7,593 nt of DNA. Origin: an uncultured Desulfobacca sp. (GTDB lineage Bacteria > Desulfobacterota > Desulfobaccia > Desulfobaccales > Desulfobaccaceae). Position 1 is the first letter of the stretch, and each line of letters opens with the position of its first letter. The DNA is taken from assembly GCA_937958145.1 (NCBI GenBank), contig CALGOE010000129.1, positions 1-7,593 of the forward strand, written 5' to 3'. Made by a program: the position numbers and the translations under genes. Below, piece after piece: positions 1-6,180 of the stretch. The notes beneath the pieces were generated by a model. The model saw only the letters and a list, made by a program, of their open reading frames with translations, ran no database searches and was not told the origin of the DNA.

Positions 1-432
1 ACCGGCGGCGCCTTCCTGGCCCAACGCCTGGGCCAGCAGATTCAGGCCCGCACCGGTGTGGCGGTACCCGTCGGCATCCTGGATATTACCTTGTACCGGG
101 ATGATTGGACCCGTATCAGCCACAAACCCCAGGTGGGCAAAACAGAGCTGGATTTCTCCCTGGACGACATTGATGTGGTTTTGGTGGACGATGTGCTTTT
201 CACCGGCCGTACCGTCCGGGCCGCTCTGGATGCCTTGACGGATTTCGGCCGGCCCCGGCGCATTGAGTTGGCTGTCCTGGTGGACCGGGGCGGCCGGGAG
301 CTGCCCATCTGCCCCGATTATATCGGCCAGACGGTGACCCTGCAGGGGACCCAGCGGGTTAATGTCTATCTCCAGGAAATGGGCCGGGTCGATGAAGTGG
401 TCATCGAACCCGGTCCCAAAAACAAAGGTTGA
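1..432 (+). CDS. pyrR: PyrR, bifunctional pyr regulator / uracil phosphoribosyltransferase (5' partial)
   Basis: PyrR transfers phosphoribose from PRPP to uracil and, in many bacteria, binds pyr mRNA to attenuate pyrimidine genes. The frame is open from base 1, and the 143 residues seen here lack about 40 N-terminal residues of a usual ~180-aa protein. The segment GILDITLYRDD, the PRPP-binding loop VVLVDDVLFTGRTVRAAL (about 175-228) and the downstream LAVLVDRGGRELPI are all hallmarks of the family. The stop TGA is at 430-432, three bases before the next ATG. No pyrB, pyrC or pyr leader is visible, so I cannot tell whether the RNA-binding role is kept here. Identification is by recalled family motifs and is secure; the true start lies outside the window. 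Confidence 0.95.
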   Translation, partial: TGGAFLAQRLGQQIQARTGVAVPVGILDITLYRDDWTRISHKPQVGKTELDFSLDDIDVVLVDDVLFTGRTVRAALDALTDFGRPRRIELAVLVDRGGRELPICPDYIGQTVTLQGTQRVNVYLQEMGRVDEVVIEPGPKNKG

Positions 433-435
433 ACC

Positions 436-1656
436 ATGAACCAGGATTCTTTGCCCCGGCCTTTGGCCAAATACCTGGCCGGTCTGCCGGCCGCTGTCCG
501 GGATGAACTGACACCGCGGCTGGCTCAGGTGCACGAGGCCTTGCAGCAGGAAAATGCCACGGTGGACCGCGTCCTGGCCGTACTGGCCACCGCCCCGGGC
601 CTGAAGCCCGACGCAGAGGCGATTCTCATCGAGGCCCTGGCCCGTCTGCCCCACCCCCTCCTGCCGGCTGTCTTGGCGAGCCGTTTCGGCGCCAGACCGG
701 AGAAAGCGATCCAGAAAGCCCTGAAAAAGGCCTGGCATCAATTGAAAGTCCAGGGGATCGAGATCTCCCCGGAACTGGTCAAGGCCCCCGGCACTCCCAT
801 TATCAGCCCCGTCCAGGAGCCGACGCAGGTCAAGGCCTTTGTCAGCCGGATTGAGGGCAACGGCAGCCGCATGATCATTTTTCACCTCCCCGGCCTGGGG
901 CAGTCCTTTAATCTCTTCGTCGTGTTGGCCAACGACGTGGAAGGGCTCAAAGATGCCTATGCGGTGCCCATGAGCAATAAAGAAGTCAAACTTTACCTGA
1001 ACCATATCCGCTCGGAATTACCCGGGAAACTGGCTCCGGTGGATCCGGCCTATGCCTTGGGGGTGCTGGAAGCATGTTTCCAGATCGACCCTGAGTCCAC
1101 GGCCGAGGCCGCTGTGTTGTATCGCCAGGTGCGGCCGACCTTACAGCACCGTCTGGAACATGCGACGCCGCCGGCCATCCAAAGCCTGTTGCCCCCCCTG
1201 GACCCAGCCGGGATATCCCTGGATAGCTGCGTTGAACTCCTTTTTGAGGAGGATTTCCTGAACTGGCCGCTGGAGCCGGAAGATATCCAGCCCCTCCTGG
1301 AAAAATTGGCCGCGGTGCAAAACAGCCCCCTGCACCTCACCGAAGAGCAGCAGCAGGCCCGCTATGATGACATCATGACCACGGCCCTGCAGGAACTGTT
1401 CCCTCCCGAGCAGCGCCGACGCCTCAGCGACCGCCTCCTGCACATGGCCTACTATCTGGACCGGACCGACCGGCCCTATCTGGCCAGATTGGCCCAGGCC
1501 GCGGGGGAGGACCTGGCCCGGGAGCGCAGCATCCTGGAAAAGGAAAACCCCTTCCTGGTCGGCCTGTTCATGGTGCCCGTCGAGATGCTGCGCCGCTCGC
1601 TCCCGGCCGCAGAGGAGGAACCGCCGCCGGCAGGGCGGATTATTACGGATTTTTAG
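436..1656 (+). CDS. Conserved-type hypothetical protein, 406 aa
   Basis: I do not recognise a named function. ATG 436 follows the pyrR stop by three bases and has AAAGGT at 424-429 as a weak ribosome site, so it is probably co-transcribed with pyrR. There is no signal peptide or membrane segment. The first ~110 residues are Leu/Ala-rich helices, reminiscent of HEAT-type repeats, ending in the basic stretch KAIQKALKKAWHQLKVQGIE. A more beta-like middle follows (about residues 130-190, containing SRIEGNGSRMIIFHLPGLG and VLANDVEGLKDAY), then a mostly helical, Glu/Gln-rich C-terminal half with Arg-rich patches (EQRRRLSDRLL). The basic helix plus 'G-x-G-S-R' middle resembles an unnamed protein family I associate with Desulfobacterota, but that is memory, not a search. 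A soluble cytoplasmic scaffold or binding protein is the most that can be inferred. Confidence 0.85.
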   Translation: MNQDSLPRPLAKYLAGLPAAVRDELTPRLAQVHEALQQENATVDRVLAVLATAPGLKPDAEAILIEALARLPHPLLPAVLASRFGARPEKAIQKALKKAWHQLKVQGIEISPELVKAPGTPIISPVQEPTQVKAFVSRIEGNGSRMIIFHLPGLGQSFNLFVVLANDVEGLKDAYAVPMSNKEVKLYLNHIRSELPGKLAPVDPAYALGVLEACFQIDPESTAEAAVLYRQVRPTLQHRLEHATPPAIQSLLPPLDPAGISLDSCVELLFEEDFLNWPLEPEDIQPLLEKLAAVQNSPLHLTEEQQQARYDDIMTTALQELFPPEQRRRLSDRLLHMAYYLDRTDRPYLARLAQAAGEDLARERSILEKENPFLVGLFMVPVEMLRRSLPAAEEEPPPAGRIITDF

Positions 1657-1692
1657 AAGTGAACCATCACTCCCCACTGCCTGGAGAGAGGT

Positions 1693-2091
1693 ATGTTGCA
1701 CAGCCTGGAAATCAGGACGGCACAACAGACAGAATTCATTGATATTACCGGCAAAATACAGGACCTGGTCAGCCGCCACGGTCCCATGGACGGCGTGGTT
1801 TTTATCTACGTGCCCCATACCACCGCCGGCATCACCATCAACGAAAACGCCGATCCCAGCGTGCGGCAGGACATCCTCATGGTGCTCAACACCCTGATCC
1901 GGAGCGATGCCCCCTACCGCCATGGGGAGGGGAATTCGCCGGCCCACATCAAGGCCAGCCTGACGGGCAGCACCGCCACCGTTCTCATCGATTCCGGCCG
2001 TTTGGTTCTGGGGACCTGGCAGGGGATCTTTTTCTGCGAATACGACGGTCCCCGGCGCCGGCAGGTCAAAGTAAAATTTCTCAGCGGTTAA
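1693..2091 (+). CDS. yjbQ: YjbQ family protein (UPF0047; secondary thiamine-phosphate synthase-type)
   Basis: A 132-aa protein matching the compact YjbQ/UPF0047 family, whose E. coli member can supply weak thiamine-phosphate synthase activity in vivo; the physiological role of the family is unclear. Visible family motifs, in order, are VPHTTAGITINENADPSV (about residues 36-53) with the conserved His and the Asn-Glu pair, HGEGNSPAHIKASLTG (about 77-92) with His and Glu, and the C-terminal GTWQGIFFCEYDGPRRR. The length is normal. ATG 1693 is preceded by a strong purine-rich site, GGAGAGAGG, at 1683-1691, which fixes the start. It sits 36 bases after the 406-aa gene and 4 bases before the 591-aa gene, so it is probably part of the same operon. 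No thiamine gene or riboswitch is nearby. Confidence 0.93.
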   Translation: MLHSLEIRTAQQTEFIDITGKIQDLVSRHGPMDGVVFIYVPHTTAGITINENADPSVRQDILMVLNTLIRSDAPYRHGEGNSPAHIKASLTGSTATVLIDSGRLVLGTWQGIFFCEYDGPRRRQVKVKFLSG

Positions 2092-2095
2092 GCCC

Positions 2096-3871
2096 ATGAG
2101 TCAGGGGGCGTTTTTCTCAGAAGTCCGCTTAGCCAACAACGCCACCCTGGCGGCTATCCGGGGCGGTGAGCGCACCATCCAGGATCGCCAGACCCTGAAG
2201 GAGTTTCTGGAATACATTCATATTAAAAAAGGCCTCCTGGAGGCCTACAACGCCGACTACCCCCTGATCGAACCCCGCGAACTCCTCCCGTCTTTTGAAA
2301 TCAACTATGCCGAATATCAACTGCCCAGCTTCAGCATGGTGGCCTTTAACCGGCCCCTGCAGTATCAGCGGGAGGTCTTTCAATTTGACCTGCTCCATAG
2401 TTTGGGGGAAGCGGCGCCGGAGAGAGCCCTCAGTAAATACCGGCGTCTGACCGCCCGGGAGCGGATTCTCAAGGAGAACGCCGAGAAATTTCTCCCCCAC
2501 CTCAGCAAGGAGCTGCGCGCCGCCTTCAAAGAAAAATTTTTGCAGCAGGATCTGACCAGTCTGAGCTGCTATGAAGACCTCCTGGCCTTCATTTTTCACA
2601 TGGACCGGGCCCATGTGATCGCCAGGGACGCCCAGGACGAGTTCCGCCTGCTGGGCTGCTATGCTTCCTTCCCGTCGGACCTGGACACCGAATTAAAGCA
2701 TTTCGGCCGGCGCCTGGGGAAGTTTCGGGAACAGGATGACGCCGCCTATGAACGGCACCGTACCTTTGTCTACCAGTTTCTCATGGAGCTCTACGGCTTC
2801 CCCATTTCCTCGGAACGACGCACCTCCTCGGCCCTGTTTGCCCGCAAACTCAGCCGTCTGAAGGATTCTTACCTCATCAAGGTCCTGGGGGCCTCGGATC
2901 GGGTGATTACCAGCCTGAACGGCTTTGACCAGAAGGCTTTTCCGGTGGTGGAAAAGGCGGCCCTGGTGGCGGTGCCGGCCGATCTGAAGGAAATGCACGG
3001 GTATCTGACCGACAACGGTTTTTATGTGGACGCGGCGCGGCGGGTGGTGATCGTCAAGGTAACCTACATGCAGCACCGCTATCATCGCCATAATGTCCAG
3101 GAGGACCGGGCCCTGTCCGTGGTCAAACAGGAGATCATCCATCCCATCCACGGCGAACGGGCCTCCTTTAATATTCTCAAGGACACCAAGAGCTTCATCG
3201 TCACCCTGAACGACATTATCCGGGGGGAGCATGTCGGCCGCATCTCCTATCGCCAGGAAGGGCAGATTACCTCCACCAAAACGCACGACGACCGGCTGAA
3301 ATTCCTCTACGCCTGGCTGAGCAAGAATCAGCGGCGTTTCACCAGCTACAGCAAGGAATTTTTTGCCGAGCTGAAAAAAATCCTCAACGATTATATTCTT
3401 AATCCTGAATATAAGGTCTATTTTCGCAAATATGCCGATCTGCACCGGGAGGTGTTGGCCAAGATCGCCTATCTGCAACAGTTGCATGAGGTGCAGCAGT
3501 TGGAGCGCTTGCTGCGCCGACGGCCGCCCTACAACCGACGTCTGACCACCGAACGCTATCTGGCCCTGGCGCTGGAATTCGTGGAGGAGAATTACGATGA
3601 AATCCTCCATTATTACGACGATATCTTCGCCAAATGCCATGCCCTCCTGCAGCTCATCGCCGGCCAGCCCTATCTCAAGAACATCGCCCAGCAGCCGGAA
3701 GCCCCGGGTAATCCCTACCAACGCACTCTGTGGCTGATGCTGAAACGGCTGCGCACCCTGCAGGAGAGCCTGATCCGGGATCGGGAGCGCATCAGACACG
3801 CAGAGGAAGAGGGGGGTTTCACCCGTTTGTTGCTGCGGGAATCCTTGGGGAAACCCCAGGTGGGGTCCTAA
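2096..3871 (+). CDS. Hypothetical protein, 591 aa, helical and charged
   Basis: I do not recognise this protein. ATG 2096 lies four bases after the yjbQ stop, with only a poor ribosome site (AGCGG within the end of yjbQ), which suggests translational coupling. The sequence is soluble, with no signal peptide or clear membrane helix, and is rich in Arg, Glu, Tyr and Leu. It reads as three parts. An N-terminal helical region (about 1-260) includes basic stretches around RRLTARERILKENAEKFL. A more beta-like middle (about 290-400) carries DNGFYVDAARRVVIVKVTY, a His-rich MQHRYHRHN and GERASFNILKDTKSFIVTLND. A long helical C-terminus (about 405-591) has the RRRPPYNRRLTTERYLAL segment and coiled-coil-like repeats. 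The His-rich patch could be metal or nucleic-acid binding, but no catalytic motif can be assigned. Coding status is strongly supported by length, codon periodicity and tight packing. Confidence 0.85.
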   Translation: MSQGAFFSEVRLANNATLAAIRGGERTIQDRQTLKEFLEYIHIKKGLLEAYNADYPLIEPRELLPSFEINYAEYQLPSFSMVAFNRPLQYQREVFQFDLLHSLGEAAPERALSKYRRLTARERILKENAEKFLPHLSKELRAAFKEKFLQQDLTSLSCYEDLLAFIFHMDRAHVIARDAQDEFRLLGCYASFPSDLDTELKHFGRRLGKFREQDDAAYERHRTFVYQFLMELYGFPISSERRTSSALFARKLSRLKDSYLIKVLGASDRVITSLNGFDQKAFPVVEKAALVAVPADLKEMHGYLTDNGFYVDAARRVVIVKVTYMQHRYHRHNVQEDRALSVVKQEIIHPIHGERASFNILKDTKSFIVTLNDIIRGEHVGRISYRQEGQITSTKTHDDRLKFLYAWLSKNQRRFTSYSKEFFAELKKILNDYILNPEYKVYFRKYADLHREVLAKIAYLQQLHEVQQLERLLRRRPPYNRRLTTERYLALALEFVEENYDEILHYYDDIFAKCHALLQLIAGQPYLKNIAQQPEAPGNPYQRTLWLMLKRLRTLQESLIRDRERIRHAEEEGGFTRLLLRESLGKPQVGS

Positions 3872-3895
3872 CCGGCCGTGGCCCTGAGCCCCACC
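3853..3895 (+). repeat. Inverted repeats at the end of the 591-aa gene, before rsmG
   Basis: ACCCC (3853-3857) and GGGGT (3862-3866) form a 5-bp stem with loop AGGT, overlapping the last codons of the 591-aa gene. GGTGGGG at 3859-3865 can alternatively pair with CCCCACC at 3889-3895, just before the rsmG ribosome site. The two pairings exclude each other. They could modulate rsmG translation, but the short repeats are G/C-only and may be chance. There is no T-tract, so this is not an intrinsic terminator. Confidence 0.35.
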
Positions 3896-3915
3896 AGGTG
3901 GGTAGAGGATCCGGC

Positions 3916-4587
3916 ATGACGCTCGCCCCAGCTGCTGAGCCGATCAGCCTTCTCCGGGAGGGAGCCGCGGCCCTGGGCCTGCACCTTGCTCCCGACGTCC
4001 TGGACCGATTCCTTTTCTACGGGCAAGAGCTGCTGAAATGGAATGCCCGCGTGAATCTCACCGGTCTGCGGACGCTGCCGGAGGTGGTGGTCAAGCATTT
4101 CCTGGATTCCCTGGCGGTGTGGCCCTGGGTCCAGGACCTGGCCAACCTGGCGGACATCGGCACCGGCGCCGGCTTTCCCGGACTCCCGTTAAAGCTGCTG
4201 CTGCCGCCCCTGGAATTGACGCTGATCGAGGCCAGCGGCAAGAAAACGGCGTTTCTCCACTACCTGGTCGCTCACTTGGGACTTGGCGGGGTGACCATAC
4301 GTCAGCTCCATCTGACGCACACCTTGGCTTGCCAATGGGGACCGGTGTTTCAGGGGGTCATAACCCGGGCAACGCTGACTCTGGAACAATACCTCAACGT
4401 GGCGGCGCCGTTGGTCAAACCTGGCGGCCGCCTGCTGGCCATGCAGGGACCGCGTCAGACTGCCGTCCACCGGCAACAGGCTGCGGCCCTGGCCGGGCGC
4501 TATCACTGCCGGCCGCCCAGGCAGGAGGAGTATCGCCTGCCCCTCAGCGGCGACCGGCGTCGGCTGCTGATCATAGAGAAATTATAG
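3916..4587 (+). CDS. rsmG: RsmG, 16S rRNA (guanine-527-N7)-methyltransferase
   Basis: RsmG (GidB) uses S-adenosylmethionine to methylate N7 of G527 in 16S rRNA; its loss is known to give low-level streptomycin resistance. The 223-aa protein has the N-terminal segment LLKWNARVNLTGLR (about residues 40-53), HFLDSLAVWPW, the SAM-binding loop LADIGTGAGFPGLPLKLLLP (about 79-98), the LTLIEASGKKTAFL acidic strand end, VITRATLTLEQYL in the place of the usual SRA motif, and the terminal RRLLIIEKL. The frame is open upstream to 3730, but those codons overlap the 591-aa gene and show no family similarity. ATG 3916 has AGAGG at 3904-3908 and matches the family start. Here it lies away from the frequent partners mnmG, parA and parB, as the last gene of a pyrR-headed run. 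Confidence 0.95.
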   Translation: MTLAPAAEPISLLREGAAALGLHLAPDVLDRFLFYGQELLKWNARVNLTGLRTLPEVVVKHFLDSLAVWPWVQDLANLADIGTGAGFPGLPLKLLLPPLELTLIEASGKKTAFLHYLVAHLGLGGVTIRQLHLTHTLACQWGPVFQGVITRATLTLEQYLNVAAPLVKPGGRLLAMQGPRQTAVHRQQAAALAGRYHCRPPRQEEYRLPLSGDRRRLLIIEKL

Positions 4588-4620
4588 CAATTCTCAAAAA
4601 TAATTTCTTGTGCCCTGACT

Positions 4621-4648
4621 GTAGGGGCCGTTCGCGAACGGCCCCTAC
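4621..4648. repeat. Perfect 28-bp palindrome (interspersed-repeat type)
   Basis: Half-site GTAGGGGCCGTTCG (4621-4634) is followed at once by its exact reverse complement (4635-4648), so the whole is a perfect palindrome with TTCGCGAA at the centre. Closely similar 'GTAGGGGC...GCCCCTAC' palindromes are scattered through intergenic DNA of many bacteria, so I read this as one copy of a dispersed repeat. As RNA it would form a very stable hairpin between rsmG and xdhC. There is no T-tract directly after it on either strand (the + side continues with CGATAAAAAAC), so it is not a textbook intrinsic terminator, though it could stabilise the 3' end of the upstream transcript. Confidence 0.8.
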
Positions 4649-4699
4649 GATAAAAAACTTTTGATAACGACTATAAGCGACTGAACCGGCGTCTTTCGA

Positions 4700-4728
4700 T
4701 TGCCTCAGAACTAAGATTTTATTATATT
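4700..4728 (+). promoter_or_regulatory. Candidate sigma-70 promoter for xdhC-mocA-HMA
   Basis: TTGCCT (4700-4705, 4 of 6 to the -35 consensus) and TATATT (4723-4728, 5 of 6 to the -10 consensus) are separated by 17 bases in the only strongly AT-rich stretch of the window. Transcription would begin near 4735, giving a leader of about 70 bases before xdhC. The AT-rich background makes chance matches likely, so this is only a candidate. Confidence 0.45.
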
Positions 4729-4764
4729 AATATTTTGGCTATAGATCTGAAGGAAGAACTTGGC

Positions 4765-4784
4765 GGCCTCAAGGAGCCGAGGCC
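4765..4784 (+). other. Small hairpin in the xdhC leader
   Basis: GGCCTC (4765-4770) pairs with GAGGCC (4779-4784) around an 8-base loop, AAGGAGCC, within the presumed 5' leader of xdhC. The loop contains a Shine-Dalgarno-like AAGGAG, but no start codon is suitably placed for it. It could be a simple structural element; I cannot match it to a known riboswitch. Confidence 0.3.
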
Positions 4785-4805
4785 CGACCGGAAGCGGTGC
4801 CCGCC

Positions 4806-5639
4806 ATGACCCTGCCTGTGCCCCCGTCAATCTTTGCTGCCCTGGCCGATTGTGAGGCCCAGGGCCGGGCTGCCGTCCTGGCCATCATCGTGGCAGCCCA
4901 GGGTTCGACGCCGCAAAAGACCGGTGCCAAACTCATCTGGCGCGACGATGGCACGACGGTGGGCACGGTGGGCGGAGGTGCCTTGGAGGCCCGGGTCCTC
5001 CAGGCGGCCCCGGAGGTTCTGCACTCCGGGCAGCCGCGCCTGCTGGAGGTGGATTTGGCCACGGTCGAGGAGCCGCAGTGCGGCGGCCGGGTGAGGGTGT
5101 ATCTGGAACCGATCCTGCCCCCGCCTCGATTGTTTATCGTCGGCGCCGGCCATGTGGGTCTGGCCCTGGCGCCCCTGGCGGCCAACATCGGTTTCCAGGT
5201 CACTTTGCTGGACGACCGGGACGTGGACCTGCCCCCGGCCCTCGGTCCGGTCCGCTGGCAGCGCCTGCGGGATTTCAGCCAGCCTTTTGACCAGATGGAG
5301 ACAGCTGGACCGGTTTATATCGTCATTGCCACCCGGAGCCACCAGCATGACCTGGAGGCGGTGGCCGCGGCCTTGCGCACCCCGGCCGTCTATATCGGCC
5401 TGTTGGGCAGTAAGAAGAAAAAAACCGCCCTGGCTCAGAAACTCTCGGCCCTGGGCTTGCAGCCGGCTGACCTGGCCCGGGTCATCAGCCCGGTGGGTCT
5501 CGACCTGGGGGCCGTCAGTCCGGCGGAGATAGCCGTCAGTATTGCGGCCCAACTGATCATGCAGCGGAGGAAGTATGCCACCCCTGATCTCAGCTCTGCT
5601 TTTAGCGGCCGGATCCTCCAGCCGGATGGGTCAACCTAA
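4806..5639 (+). CDS. xdhC: XdhC/CoxI family molybdenum-cofactor sulfuration and insertion protein
   Basis: XdhC-family proteins bind molybdenum cofactor, promote its sulfuration and insert it into xanthine-dehydrogenase-type molybdenum hydroxylases; CoxI is the homologue in the Cu/Mo CO-dehydrogenase system. In this 277-aa protein the N-terminal XdhC_CoxI domain shows VAAQGSTPQKTGAKL (about residues 26-40), VGTVGGGALEARVL (about 50-63) and PQCGGRVRVYLEP, with the family's CGG motif. The C-terminal Rossmann domain starts at LFIVGAGHVGLALAPLA (about 109-125) and includes YIGLLGSKKK and ISPVGLDLGAVSPAEIAVSIAAQLI. ATG 4806 is preferred over in-frame GTG 4797 because GGAAG (4790-4794) is too close to the GTG. 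The family usually ends near AAQLIMQRR; here about 21 extra residues run over the start of mocA. No xdh structural subunit lies in the window. Confidence 0.92.
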   Translation: MTLPVPPSIFAALADCEAQGRAAVLAIIVAAQGSTPQKTGAKLIWRDDGTTVGTVGGGALEARVLQAAPEVLHSGQPRLLEVDLATVEEPQCGGRVRVYLEPILPPPRLFIVGAGHVGLALAPLAANIGFQVTLLDDRDVDLPPALGPVRWQRLRDFSQPFDQMETAGPVYIVIATRSHQHDLEAVAAALRTPAVYIGLLGSKKKKTALAQKLSALGLQPADLARVISPVGLDLGAVSPAEIAVSIAAQLIMQRRKYATPDLSSAFSGRILQPDGST

Positions 5640-6180
5640 GGCCCTCCTGCCACTCCAGGACAAACCGGCCATCCTCCATTGTCTGACGTCCCTCTTGCAT
5701 GGCTCGGTCAGTGAGATAATCGTCGTCCTGGGCGGCGGCAGCGAACCGGCGGCAGCCCATCTGAAGGATATGTCTATAAAAATTCTCTATAATACCCTGC
5801 CGCACAGCGAGATGGTCAAATCGGTGCGCATCGGCCTCCAGGCCATGGCGGTCCCGTGCAAAGCCGCCCTGATCTGCCTGGTGGACCATCCCTTGGTGCA
5901 GGCAGAAACCATTAAACAGATCGTGGCGGCCGGACTGGAGCAGCCCGATAAGATCATTATCCCCACCTTTCAGGAGCGGCGGGGCCATCCCACGCTTTTC
6001 CCCAAAACCCTTCTGACCGAAACCTATCAGGGGCGGCACCTGCAGGAGATCATCCAGCGTCATCCGGATAAGGTGGTCCTCCTCCCCGTCAGCGACGAAG
6101 GCGTGGTGCTGGAGATGGATACTCCCGAAGACTACCAATTGCTGTGCCAACGTCTCCAGGAGCGGACCCATGGCCACTAA
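5575..6180 (+). CDS. mocA: MocA/MobA-like molybdopterin nucleotidyltransferase
   Basis: A 201-aa NTP-transferase of the MocA/YgfJ group, which attaches CMP (or another nucleotide) to molybdopterin to make the dinucleotide cofactor of molybdenum hydroxylases. Motifs are ALLLAAGSSSRMGQPKALLP (about residues 7-26, nucleotide-binding loop with the conserved Arg and Lys), SEMVKSVRIGL, ICLVDHPLV (about 101-109, with the Asp expected to bind Mg) and RRGHPTLF (about 138-145), typical of the MocA branch. ATG 5575 has a strong GGAGG at 5566-5570. The first 65 bases overlap the end of xdhC, and the last 11 overlap the start of the next gene, so all three are probably co-translated. Pairing with xdhC argues for MocA rather than MobA. 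The nucleotide used cannot be decided by eye. Confidence 0.9.
   Translation: MPPLISALLLAAGSSSRMGQPKALLPLQDKPAILHCLTSLLHGSVSEIIVVLGGGSEPAAAHLKDMSIKILYNTLPHSEMVKSVRIGLQAMAVPCKAALICLVDHPLVQAETIKQIVAAGLEQPDKIIIPTFQERRGHPTLFPKTLLTETYQGRHLQEIIQRHPDKVVLLPVSDEGVVLEMDTPEDYQLLCQRLQERTHGH

Noticed and set aside
1141..2097. Minus-strand 318-aa open frame
   Set aside because: It lies antisense to the 406-aa gene and yjbQ, and shows no recognisable domain; typical GC-rich antisense shadow.
2693..3799. Minus-strand 368-aa open frame
   Set aside because: Antisense to the 591-aa gene, with composition typical of a mirror frame and no motif.
3730..3915. N-terminal extension of RsmG from 3730
   Set aside because: It overlaps the real 591-aa gene, has no family similarity, and ATG 3916 has an SD and the expected length.
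4621..4660. Palindrome as a rho-independent terminator of rsmG
   Set aside because: No T-tract follows the stem on either strand; better called a dispersed palindromic repeat.
4797..4805. GTG 4797 as the xdhC start
   Set aside because: GGAAG at 4790-4794 is only two bases away; ATG 4806 has workable spacing.
4735..4805. Molybdenum-cofactor riboswitch upstream of xdhC
   Set aside because: The context is tempting, but the leader is only about 70 bases and I cannot match the conserved Moco RNA elements.
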